From Symsagittifera roscoffensis (lineage: Eukaryota; Xenacoelomorpha; Acoela; Convolutidae): DNA of 64,000 nucleotides. The stretch is from NCBI RefSeq assembly GCF_963678635.1, contig NC_087069.1, positions 16,592,660 to 16,656,659 of the forward strand, read 5' to 3'. Positions within the stretch are counted from its first letter, which is position 1. The number at the start of each line of letters is the position of its first letter. Under the pieces are notes generated by a model. The model was given only the letters and a program-made list of their open reading frames with translations. It was not told the origin of the DNA and ran no database searches. A program made the position numbers and the translations under genes. Positions 44,532 to 53,967 of the stretch are shown one piece after another.

Positions 44532-44988
44532 GTAAGAACTGCTCAAAATTGCAACAGAAAAATGAAAACGGAAACTTTGTTTCAGCAAACCCTGATTAAA
44601 CTTCATTGCTGAGATAGACTTTATGTATCTGAAAAGTTTGAAAAATTGGATATTTCAAACATAAAGATAGTTAACAGAAAACAACATTTTGAACATAAAA
44701 CTAAGTTTTAACACCATTTTGTATGACACTTTTAATGACAAACTTCAGTGATGGAGAAAAATATCGAGCGAAATAATTAGCGCTCCTTTCAAGTTTGCTG
44801 TTTGCAAATCTTTTACTAATGAATTTATTTTTTATCGGTTAAGTTCTTACAAATTGAAATTTAAATTACAATTTTTGAATTCGTCTTAATTGATCAACTC
44901 AGCTTCTATCATTTCCTGTGTCTTAGTACCACCTATTTATTCATTAGTAAGCATTTTGCCATTCTGTACAAGTTCATATTAATTTCCA
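44532..44988 (+). other. Intron between FN3 exons 12 and 13
   Basis: About 460 bp, AT-rich. Nothing else seen, but an unrecognised exon cannot be excluded because of the phase conflict at exon 13. Confidence 0.55.
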
Positions 44989-45219
44989 GCGCCCCTCCCC
45001 CCTGCCCTTGAGCTAGTCCCCCTGGGCGAGACGTCAGTTCAGATCAGCTTCGATGTGACAGACCCCGCTTTCACTTACCATTTATGGAGGGATGGTGTGA
45101 AAATAGCTTCTGACTTCAGCTCGCCCATCATAGAGGACACTGGTCTGATTGCGGGCACAGGTTATATGTACAAGGGAGCGGTGGAGAAAAACGGCGTGCT
45201 GTCTGAAGTGTCAGATTTC
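44989..45219 (+). CDS. FN3 gene exon 13, with a frame conflict at a C-run
   Basis: The exon lies between AATTTCCAG and GATTTC|GTAAGT and encodes one nearly complete FN3-like domain (LELVPLGETSVQISFDVTD, YHLWRDGVKIASDFSS). Its open frame needs phase 0 entry, but exon 12 leaves in phase 1; reading it in phase 1 meets a stop soon after the C-run at 44996-45002. One base fewer in that run would give a natural join. Possible explanations are an assembly error in the C-run, a real frameshift, or a missed small exon. Confidence 0.7.
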
Positions 45220-45370
45220 GTAAGTTTTCTGTTAGGTTTTTTGTCAAATCAGAAATCTTGTTTTTTTTCTTCACAATTTTGTATGTTTTTTACATACATT
45301 TTTTACTCGGTTTCGATTTTTTCTCAACTTTGTAAATAAGTCATTTTAAAACCGGATTAATGTAATGCAG

Positions 45371-45383
45371 CTCAAATGTAAGG
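45371..45383 (+). CDS. Possible microexon between exons 13 and 15
   Basis: Exon 13 leaves in phase 0 and the exon at 45547 enters in phase 1, so 1 nt modulo 3 is missing. After AATGCAG a 13-nt segment would supply Leu-Lys-Cys-Lys plus one base, restoring the Cys linker seen elsewhere. A 7-nt version ending before GTAAGG has the better donor but no Cys. The pyrimidine tract is weak. Confidence 0.3.
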
Positions 45384-45546
45384 GTTCTGCCGAAAACTGT
45401 CGCTGCCGTCAAAAAAGAATAACAAGCTTGAAACTCTTTAAAATTTAAATTCTAAAATTATATCAGATAAAAGAATTAGATAAAACTCATGTAACAAAAA
45501 CGCAAGACCCTATTATAGGCAACAGTTCATACCCTTCCGCCCGCAG

Positions 45547-45736
45547 TGTCCGAACTGAAAATGACAGCTGTCACTCACGATTCACTGACTGTCAACTGGC
45601 TCAACAACATGGGTGAGATCACTGGATTCTGCATGTACATTGACGGAGTTGAGGATTCCTGTTTGACGACTGCTCAGTTGAACATGCACACGTTTGAAGC
45701 GTTGAACCCGAACACAGCTTACGAGTTGAGAGTGTA
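45547..45736 (+). CDS. FN3 gene exon 15
   Basis: The exon lies between CCGCCCGCAG and GTGTA|GTAAGT, entering in phase 1 and leaving in phase 2. It encodes SELKMTAVTHDSLTVNWLNN through FEALNPNTAYELRV. The Trp in strand B and the LNPNTAYELRV pattern make this the clearest FN3 domain in the window. Confidence 0.88.
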
Positions 45737-46007
45737 GTAAGTAAACGTCGATTGTTCCGAGATCATTTTTTTGTCCATAAAAGGATCTTTCATAATTTTT
45801 CGTTTTTGCTCAGACTCTGTTCGTATCTTCAAAAGTGTATTTCTGAATTCGAATTACGACGTTTCTTTTCCCTTAGTCTAAGTTGAATCTTTCAATCTCA
45901 ATGCGCATGAATACAATAATGATGAATCCAGTTATACTAAATATCAAGTATTTACAACTACTTTCCATGTAAATGTTCATCCAAGTATAAATTTGAACTG
46001 CTTCCAG

Positions 46008-46132
46008 TACGTACATTCTGGTGAATGGGATTGAGATCAACTCCTCCGTGACGTCCATTGCAGACAGGACTACCATGGCCCCTCCCAAGATAACTGTGGC
46101 CCCAGGGGACATGCCGGGCACCATGGTCATCG
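46008..46132 (+). CDS. FN3 gene exon 16
   Basis: The exon lies between CTTCCAG and ATCG|GTGAGT, entering in phase 2 and leaving in phase 1. It encodes the final strand of the previous domain (YILVNGIEINSSVTS, one sequon) and the opening of the next (APPKITVAPGDMPGTMVI). Confidence 0.82.
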
Positions 46133-47442
46133 GTGAGTCATCAAGATTCAAGATTCAATTAATTACCAGCTACAAGGAGCAAGCCTTAGGTAATAAATAT
46201 ATGAAATGTTTGAAGAAGTCATCAAGGAGCATTGTGCTCATCGACTGGTCACCTTGGAATAATCTAGAGAAAAGAGTAATGAACAACCTCAGTTGCGGTT
46301 TTCCGCACTTGAACACCTTAATGGGGTCACTAATGGAGTTAAATAAAAGCCACATGCCTACCAAAAGCTCTAATTTTGCTCAATTTTTGTAGTTTTTTTT
46401 TGTGTTTTTCAGGTAGATTGTGCAGGTTTTTTTTGGCGTTTTTTCAAAACTTAAGGAAAAAATGCTTTTAAATTTGATTGAACTATTGATAAAGTCTTTC
46501 TGAAAACTCGAAAACTCTTCTTTGCGATGTTATATTTTGGTTTTTGTTGACATAAAGTGATAAAATATCTGCTCAATCACATTGCAAAAATTAAGGAAAA
46601 ATGTTTGAAAAAAATTTTTAAACAAAAAAGATCAAAAATAAGGCTTACATAAAATTCGTGTAGTTTCGTGACTATTTTCGTGTGTCAAAATCATGTTTTT
46701 ATTTCAAAGTAGCTAAAAAAATAGGTTGGAATTGTACGCATCTACGTAGCTCACTGTGCTTTATTTGAACCTTGACACCCCAGAACTTATTTGAAGCTGG
46801 ATGACACGCAAAAAACACCCGTTTTTCTTATATTAAAATCATGAATTTGATGCAAGAGCGTCTTCAGTCTGAACAGAGGTGGATCTAGGATTTTCTCGAG
46901 GGGGAGGGGGCGGATTTTCAAAAAAATGTCGAAAACTTTGTCAATCTTTTTTTTAGGTCGACCAAATTAATTTTCTGGGCTCTCACAAATTGCTACAAAG
47001 ACCCCAAATGTTTGAAAAAACATGCCAAAAAAGCGTTTTCAGTTTTTAGACACTTTTTGGAAAATTTTGACAAAAAAAAATGTGTTTTTGGCGCGAAGTA
47101 TATTTTGGAACCGAAGGCTCTTTTAGAGAAATTTTAGGGTCAGTCAGCCAAAAATGAATATCTGACAATAGTACGAGGGGTCGGCTTTGGTTCGGCAGGG
47201 GGTCGAATCCCTGATTGGAATGGGGGGGGGGGGAGGTGGCAGACATCCCCCTTCTAAATCCGCTGGTGAGTCTGAACGAGTAAAATTGGGCGTATATGCT
47301 TTTTGTTTTGACTAAAAACTCTTGTGGAATGATCACTTAGGATCGAATCATTAGTAAAATCAGTCCTTTCAGTATTACATTATTATTAGTATTAGTCGAA
47401 TTATTTCTGGTTTTTTTTAAATTAATTTTTGTCTCTGTTTAG
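46133..47442 (+). other. Intron between FN3 exons 16 and 17
   Basis: About 1.3 kb; contains a complete hAT-like short element at 46874-47268. No other feature seen. Confidence 0.65.
46874..47268. mobile_element. hAT-like short element with 8-bp target duplication
   Basis: 395 bp flanked by AGTCTGAA on both sides (46866-46873 and 47269-47276). Ends begin CAGAGGTGGATCTAG and, in reverse, CACCAGCGGATTTAG. An 8-bp duplication and CA...TG ends are typical of hAT transposons. There is no transposase, so it is a MITE. Long G-run at 47222-47233. Confidence 0.78.
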
Positions 47443-47580
47443 ACTTTGTGGACTCACAGTACCCTGTGACGCGTACAGTGTACAGACTGGGTCCAGATGG
47501 AGTGTGGGAGCAGGCGTATGACGTCACCGACCCTTTCTATGACTCACAATTGCAGACAGCCAAAGAGTACACGTATAAAG
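47443..47580 (+). CDS. FN3 gene exon 17
   Basis: The exon lies between CTCTGTTTAG and TAAAG|GTACAC and is phase 1 on both sides. It encodes DFVDSQYPVTRTVYRLGPDG through LQTAKEYTYK, the middle strands of a domain that continues into exon 18. Confidence 0.82.
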
Positions 47581-48572
47581 GTACACGCGCTTTTTTTAAT
47601 TCTTCACTTTTTTAAACAAAAAAACTTCACATTTTATCATCAAAAGCTGCCAAAAACTGAGAGGGGATGTGGAGGGCGCGACTGTTTTCTACTTTTCAAA
47701 TTGGTTGCCAAAATTTTCGAAAAGGCTTCGATACTATTATACGACGGCCATTTCTGGCTGGTCAACCATAAATTTTTCTAGGACATCTTTTTGGGAACGC
47801 ACGCCCAAAAATTGGTTATAAAATCAGTCCAAAATCTTATAATTGGTTACTCCGCAGAACACCAAATATGGTCCCATTCTAGGGGTTTCGGTAGAACTCA
47901 ATTGTTTTCTAAAAGGCTGATCAAGAAAAAGTGCCAGCGCTACTGCACTCAAAAAACAAGGAGTGAATTGTACCCTCAAATTCTATCGCTAAATTTTCAA
48001 TTAGGGGCGGGTTGAGGAGGGGGCGAGTGGGCGGATGCTCTCCCCCCCCCCCCCCTCAGGGATTCAACCCCTTCCCGACCCAAAGGGTCCCTCCTTTGTA
48101 CTATTTTCAAAAATCCATATTTGGTGATGGACCCTAAAAATTTTCTAAGGGCGCCTTTGGTGCCAATATATACTAATTTTGAGGGGGCAGCGCGCGCCGA
48201 AAAAATCGATTTTTTGGTCAAAATTTTCCAAGAAATGCTTAAAAAGACGCAGAAAATTTGGCCAAAACAGGGTCTTTTGCTTTGGGAGAGCTCGGAAAAT
48301 CAATTTGGTCGACCTAAAAAAGGTCGACAATTTTTGAAAGTCCGCCCCCCCCCCCTCGAGAAAATCCTGGATCCGCCCCTGAGTCCAACGTTTTTTTGAA
48401 ACAAGTGTGCGCTTGTACAAATTTCAAAGAACAAAAATTTAAAGTATGAAAAGAATTAGTTCGTTTTTGAAACAGTTTGTACTATTTTGTATATAAGCTG
48501 TCATTTTGCTCGGGAAGTTTCTCTTATATTTTATCCTTCGATACACGTTCGTTCATTTTCAACTTTCTTCAG
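47581..48572 (+). other. Intron between FN3 exons 17 and 18
   Basis: About 1.0 kb; the right part is an hAT-like repeat in inverse orientation. No exon seen. Confidence 0.65.
48029..48381. mobile_element. hAT-like repeat, third copy
   Basis: The right end ATCCTGGATCCGCCCCTG matches the inverted ends of the copy at 31448. The interior shares TTTGGTCGACCTAAAAAAGG and CAGGGATTC with sister copies. The left end is degraded and C-rich, so the border is approximate. Confidence 0.6.
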
Positions 48573-48731
48573 CCACCTACACTGGTCTAAATGGGGCGGA
48601 GAGTGCCTCTTCTGATCACGTGGTCATGTGCACCCACCCTTCCAAGCCAGTGTCACTGCAGATGTCCAAAGTGGACCCCACCAATGGAGTGTACATTGCC
48701 ATGTGGGGGCAACCCAACAACCCACCCACTG
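48573..48731 (+). CDS. FN3 gene exon 18 (last seen)
   Basis: The exon lies between CTTTCTTCAG and CACTG|GTTAGA and is phase 1 on both sides. It encodes the end of one domain (ATYTGLNGAESASSDH), the VMCTHPSKPVSLQ linker and the first half of another (VDPTNGVYIAMWGQPNNPPT, with Trp). No stop codon; the gene must continue to the right, past copy 2 of element A. Confidence 0.83.
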
Positions 48732-50133
48732 GTTAGATGCATAAATTGTTAAACAGTTATAACTCCCTTTTTTTTTGTTCCGACGGTTGAAAGTAGGGAG
48801 GAACTTTGTTTTTGGGCGGACATTAATTTTTTTCTGGTTTTCTTTTTTTCTGGTTTTCAAGCAAAATCAGGAACCTCAAACAATAATCTGAATCGGATTA
48901 GGTCGAATATCAGCTGCGATTCAAACGACATTACAAAACTTTTAAAAAAACATTACAAAAACGACATTACAAAACTTTAATAAAAGTGTCCCTCAGGGAT
49001 TCGACCACCTACTGATCCAAAGGGTCTCCCTTTGTACTATTTTGAGATATCCATTTTTGGCTGACGGACCCTAAAATTTTTCTTAAAGTGACTTTTTGGT
49101 CAAAATTTTCAAAAAAGTGCCTAAAAACGCTTTTTTGGTCTATTTTTTTCAAAATTTTGCCTGCAGCGCACAAAATTGGGTAAAACATGGAGGTTTTTAG
49201 TCATTTGGGAGAGCTCAGAAAATCAATTTGGTCGAATAAAAAAATCGAAAAAAAATTTTTTGACTATTTTTTGAAATCTGCCCCCCCCCCCCTCCTCCTA
49301 GAGAAAATCCTAGATCCGCGCCTGTTTTTAATAATTAACTTTTTTTCTGTTAAAACTATCTAAATTATTTGACAAGAAATGTTTAGAAATGAAATTAAAA
49401 TTGAATTAAAAAATGTACATTTTAAATTTGTACAATTTAATTTTATATTTGTTCTATGTGAAAAACTTTTGCTGAGTTGTTTTTTACAATACAATTTTTA
49501 AGCTTTCATTTAGTTCTTTCATTGTACCAAAACAAAAAAGACGCCATTTGAAAAAAAAAAACTTTTTTTTATTAATTTTTTTTCCAAATTGTGATCGGAA
49601 CATTCTGTGCTGTGCTACTTGCACAGCAACCGGTTATTCTTGCAACTAATTTGTTTTTATCTCTTCTCGGCTGAACCAACTTAATATAATCAAAAATCAT
49701 ACGGAAATTTTCATTTAGCTCCAAGGTTTTTCACTGCCCGATAGCTGACATTTTTATTCCTGCATTTTTGAGGTCTTGTATTACTGAACTAGCCCAAACA
49801 TACTAAAATTTAGACCAACTGTGAATTCAAATGTTTTTTTTCTATTCAATTTTTTCAACAAATATGGACGAACTTTTTCATTTCTGTTTTTACGTTTGCA
49901 TAATTAGAGTTTGGATCGTGTACAAAAGAAAAATAATTTTTTCCAATTTGTTATTGGCGATATCTTATAGTGAGCTCAAATTCGTCAGATCTGAAATATA
50001 GCAAGTATTCAGACTACTGTTTTAAAAATTCTTTGATACATTTTGCTCCCTGAATCATTTTCGTTTATCAGCCAAAATATGTTTTTTAGGCAAATTGCTG
50101 GGCAAAAAATTCAGCTGAAAAAATCCAGCTGAG
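48732..50133 (+). other. Probable intron left of element A copy 2
   Basis: AT-rich. Holds the fourth hAT-like repeat (about 48990-49324) and otherwise nothing recognisable. Called intron because exon 18 ends at a donor without a stop codon. Confidence 0.6.
48990..49324. mobile_element. hAT-like repeat, fourth copy
   Basis: The right end ATCCTAGATCCGCGCCTG and interior blocks (CAGGGATTCGACC, GGGAGAGCTCAGAAAATCAA) match the copy at 48029. Same orientation as that copy; left border approximate. Confidence 0.58.
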
Positions 50134-50543
50134 TGAGTTATGACCGATGGGTATAACTCATAGAGTAATTTCGGATAGGGTACACCGTCTGCTCGTCACG
50201 CTATCTTATTTTCGGCCGGATAGATTCGGGCAACTTCTTAGTCTAATACCGATCCTAATCTTACTCTTATACTATCTAGTCTCAGGTTGTTTAACTAGTC
50301 TCTGCTAGGCTCAATAGATCTAGGGTATACTGGTTTATTGCGGCTGCTGAAGTACTCGGGAGAGTTCAACTAATTTCTAAGTTAAATTCAAATCTCTCTG
50401 GTGCTGAAATTACAAGTAATTTCAGCACTTACAAATAAGTGGGTTGTTAGTTAGATGGATCATGATTGGTTAATATTAAATACTTTACATTGGAAAAATA
50501 TCTAATTTATCCAATCATAAAATGTAGTTTAGATCAGGTTCCA
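50134..50543 (-). repeat. 3' LTR of element A copy 2
   Basis: 410 bp, reverse complement of the copy 1 LTR with scattered differences, several of them in the last 30 bp (around 50140-50150). Confidence 0.88.
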
Positions 50544-52161
50544 CCCATCCGGGTTTTACAGAGTTTTTTAGAATAATTTTTCTGTAATTCGAAGGATGGA
50601 TGATGGACGTTGGTATTTGGCGAACATCATAATTTTCTTCCGTTTACTCTTTGTTAGAGAAGTTCCAGGAAGCTGGAGTTAGGGACATAAGACGTTGTGT
50701 CTTCTAGTGACAACGACTAAGTCTCCGCAACAAACTCAAATCTGATTTCAGAATGGTTGGCTATGTCAGGTTTTTCTGTTCTTCGTGGAGAACTTCTTTT
50801 GTGTCTGATCTAGTTTGGGAATGGCGTGGAGATTGTGCGTGGAGGGGATGCCTGGTTACTCGGATCTGTACGTATACTTGAGCATCGAGGTGGTCATTGG
50901 TCTAGTTCAATGAAGTCCTTTTCTGCGAAGTCAAGTCGTACTCTAAATCCTTTGAGTTGTGATTGTGAGCGGCATATCGATTGTAGTTGGCCATTCTCTC
51001 TCGAGTGTAGTGGGGTCGTTTTGTCTTTAGATGTTCGTCCTTGGTGTTGTATTCTGATCTGTGTATTGCATAATGTAATTTACATTTTATAAAACTTTTA
51101 TTAGTTTAATATTTTTTAATTATGATTTTAGTTAGTTGTTTTCACAAAAGCTTTTTGTTTTAGTTTGGTTATTTTGAAGAGTTACTCACCCTTGAGTAGC
51201 TCTTATTAAAAATAGGAGTGTGGTCACAAAGCGTGGATGTAGCGCGGTGGGTTAGGCCGGCTATAGAGCATGCTCAGGACGTCCTTCCTGATGGGTTAGG
51301 CCAGGAGTGGGAGTATGATTTCATGCGGTTTCTGTGAGGGGTCTTGTTATGTGACAACGTTTTATGTTGGGTTTGTTGTGGTTTTTCTTATGTCTTGTTG
51401 GTTGTGTCCTTTTTTCAAAAATCAAATTGTTTGTGGTATGGGTTTGTCTTTCGACTTTTTTGTGTTTTATTATTTCTTTCTGAGACTTTTTAATAGTCTT
51501 CAAAAGAATAATTTATCCAGTTTTAAACTGGGTTAATCCGGTTTGGGTACCGTTGGTTTCCTTCTCTTAGTCAAGCTGTTATTCTATGATTTGTGGTGTT
51601 TAGTAAGCTGCGTTGGTTAGTGTTGTTTAGTATATAATTCCTTTCCAACCGGGTTAAAGGAAAGTTTGAAACGTGTTATCTTGTGTTAGAGTTGTTGAGT
51701 GTGAAAACTTGAAACTGAAATTCATTATTTTAAACAATTCTTCGTGGGCGAGCTGTGCGAGTGTGGATAGAATTTCTGTGCGAATGAATGGAAATATCAA
51801 AAGGTTAGTACTGCATTTTTGTTTTATCAATTTACTACATAGAATTTTAAAATTTACTGCTAGTTATGGGGGAAAATTAAGTTACAAATTTTCATCATAA
51901 TTAGATTTACTGCTTGTGAGGGAAGAATTTTATAAATGAATTTACTGCATTGGTATTAAATTTATTAAATTTATAAGTGTAAAAGATTAATAGAATTTTG
52001 AAATTGTTTGAAGAAATTTTCGATTTTTTATTTTTCTTTTTGTGAATTTTTTAGATGATTGTCGGATGAAGGCTAAAAATCTAAAGAAAACATGGATAAA
52101 GAATGGTGAGTTTTTAATATTGTAATTAGTTAGTAATTTACATATAATTCATACTTACCTG
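50544..52161 (-). other. 3' region of element A copy 2
   Basis: Matches 25788-27401 of copy 1. The donor right after the ORF-X stop (at 52158), the TACTAAC motif and the acceptor are kept. Forward-strand frames here (for example 50826-51092) are also open in copy 1 but change at 8 of 88 residues, which does not suggest protein constraint. Confidence 0.6.
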
Positions 52162-53967
52162 TTAGTCGTCGGGGAAAAAACCGTGGGGGAAGATGTCGTG
52201 GATGAGATCGGAAGTTGTTAGTAGTTTAGCTAAGATGCGGATGATATTTTTAGTCTGAAGCAGTGGCCAAAGCAATTGAAGTGCCTTAATGGTGGTTAGT
52301 TCTTCAGTGCCAACTGCAAACTCATAAGGTGTGTTTTGGATTAGATTATATAATTTGTGATTGAATTTAGTGTTGTGGATGAATTCTAAAATTGGGATTT
52401 CTATAGGTTGTACAAACTCGTGCGGGATAAGGAAGGGTCGGGATTCTTCGGCGTTGAAGGTCTTGGTGATGGGACAGAAGATGTACATTTGGGTTATGGG
52501 ATCATAATTGCGAAGAATACCATGAAGGTTAGTATCTTTAATGCAATATGTGAAATTTAGAAAAAATGGTGAAGTGTATTTGGAATTAATGAATTGAAAA
52601 CGATGGTGTGGTTGTCTAGAGGGTGTGTGTAGGTCAAAGTGATTTTGGATGAAACGATAATAACTATATGTGTGGGTTTGTTTAGTGCGCAACATAATAT
52701 CGTGTGAGCAGTGTAAATCTCTTTCGTGTGGTGCAAGGAAATGAAAGGTTAGTGAAAATATGTGGAAGCGTTCTTTAAAACTTTCGTATGCTTGTGTGTC
52801 TGTTAGTGCTTCTGAAATAATGTGGTCAAACTTACGATCGAAGATGTTTAGTGTAAATACATATGGTGTTTTGATGAAAAATTTCTCGGTGATTTGTGGA
52901 TTAGCGAAGCGATCGTCGTCTAAGAATTGATCTTGGTTAGCTCTGATGATGTTTCGATCATAGTATTCTAGTGTATATTCATTAGCTCTAGGTGCAGTGT
53001 GTGTTTTTAGTGATTTGTTATATCCAACGTAAGTAAATTGTCTAGTGGTTAGTGGTGTAGTGAGTCGATATAGCATGTCCTTATTTCGCTCTATATCGAT
53101 GTGAGTGCTAGATAAAGGTAAGCAAAGGGGATTAGTAAAATGATAATATGAGGTCCAAGAGAGAGTGGGCATTAAAACGTATTCGTCTACAAAGCTGCGT
53201 GTTTCGTTAGTGTCGTGAGGGGTGTTTAAGGTGTATTGTGGGAATGAGGGTAAGGTGATAGCTAAAAATTCTTTTGTGTTAGTATGCTTGGGATGGTTGA
53301 TGTATTTACGGGCTGTTCCTGGTTTTGCTGGGAAAGGATGGTTGGGGAGCTTTCTTTTAAAAGTGCGGTAAGCTCTATTAGTGTTGAGTGAAGATTCAGT
53401 AGATGTGGACGACGGTGCTAATGATTCAGTATAATTTGAAGAGGGTGTAGGGGTAGGGGGGTTGGATGAATTTATTGTGGAGGAGATTTGGTTTATGGTT
53501 GGGGTGTGAAGGTGGTAGGGTTGTTGTTGGAGGGTAATAAAATTATCTAGCTCTGGGGAGATTCGGGGGGTGTCTGGAGAATGAGATGATTGGTCAGAAT
53601 GAAATGAGGAGTAGGTTGGGGTAACTTGGGAAGCATAAGAGGGTGTGGAATTGATTGGGTCAGGGTTATTTGATAATATAGGTTGAAAAGGGGGTTGAGA
53701 AAAATTTGAAGAGTTATGAAAATTATTGGATGGGGATGGTTCTGAATCGGCGAATTCATCGGGGGTTTCAATATTCGGGTTATTGAGTTGTGAGGTGGAG
53801 TATAAAACTGAGATGTGTGAATTAGTGTCGGAATTCATGCCTGATGTTACATTACTAGGTGGGAAATCGGGTTGCGGAAAAGCAAAAAGTGGTATTATTG
53901 GGATTGGAGAGGTGAGGTTGGTTGGGTGGGAATTTGATCGGTGTAGGGATCCAAGTTGTCGGCTCAT
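52162..53967 (-). CDS. ORF-X of copy 2 (601 aa), intact
   Basis: Same length and arrangement as the copy 1 protein: Ser/Pro/Thr-rich N-terminal third, globular aromatic-rich remainder, ATG overlapping the Env stop by 4 nt. Differences are scattered substitutions with no indel or stop. Persistence of an open 601-codon frame in both copies, while other genes are broken, is the main support for it being a real gene. Function unknown. Confidence 0.78.
   Translation of the reverse strand: MSRQLGSLHRSNSHPTNLTSPIPIIPLFAFPQPDFPPSNVTSGMNSDTNSHISVLYSTSQLNNPNIETPDEFADSEPSPSNNFHNSSNFSQPPFQPILSNNPDPINSTPSYASQVTPTYSSFHSDQSSHSPDTPRISPELDNFITLQQQPYHLHTPTINQISSTINSSNPPTPTPSSNYTESLAPSSTSTESSLNTNRAYRTFKRKLPNHPFPAKPGTARKYINHPKHTNTKEFLAITLPSFPQYTLNTPHDTNETRSFVDEYVLMPTLSWTSYYHFTNPLCLPLSSTHIDIERNKDMLYRLTTPLTTRQFTYVGYNKSLKTHTAPRANEYTLEYYDRNIIRANQDQFLDDDRFANPQITEKFFIKTPYVFTLNIFDRKFDHIISEALTDTQAYESFKERFHIFSLTFHFLAPHERDLHCSHDIMLRTKQTHTYSYYRFIQNHFDLHTPSRQPHHRFQFINSKYTSPFFLNFTYCIKDTNLHGILRNYDPITQMYIFCPITKTFNAEESRPFLIPHEFVQPIEIPILEFIHNTKFNHKLYNLIQNTPYEFAVGTEELTTIKALQLLWPLLQTKNIIRILAKLLTTSDLIHDIFPHGFFPDD

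Larger units (their letters stand above)
2368..48731 (+). other. Large FN3-repeat gene, partial (17 exons seen)
   Basis: Seventeen exons on the + strand join in phase across GT-AG introns of 0.1 to 22 kb. The translated pieces alternate beta-strand-like halves typical of FN3 domains (strand F patterns such as GLRPGSSYEYKLMAV, GLNPAADYTVTV and LLPGYQYTYVA). Domain linkers often contain Cys-Thr followed by Pro. Sequons (NIT, NYT, NLT, NSS) are frequent, pointing to an extracellular or cell-surface protein. I count roughly ten to eleven domains. No signal peptide, transmembrane segment, start or stop is in the window. The domains are divergent and many lack the usual strand B tryptophan, so FN3 is a fold-level call. 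Ligand and role are unknown. Confidence 0.75.

Noticed and set aside
46021-46392. 123-codon ORF as a separate gene
   Set aside because: Its first part is FN3 exon 16 and the rest is readthrough into the intron past a GTGAGT donor.
47997-48420. Opposed ORFs across the C- and G-rich region
   Set aside because: They lie inside an hAT-like repeat and change frame across homopolymer runs.
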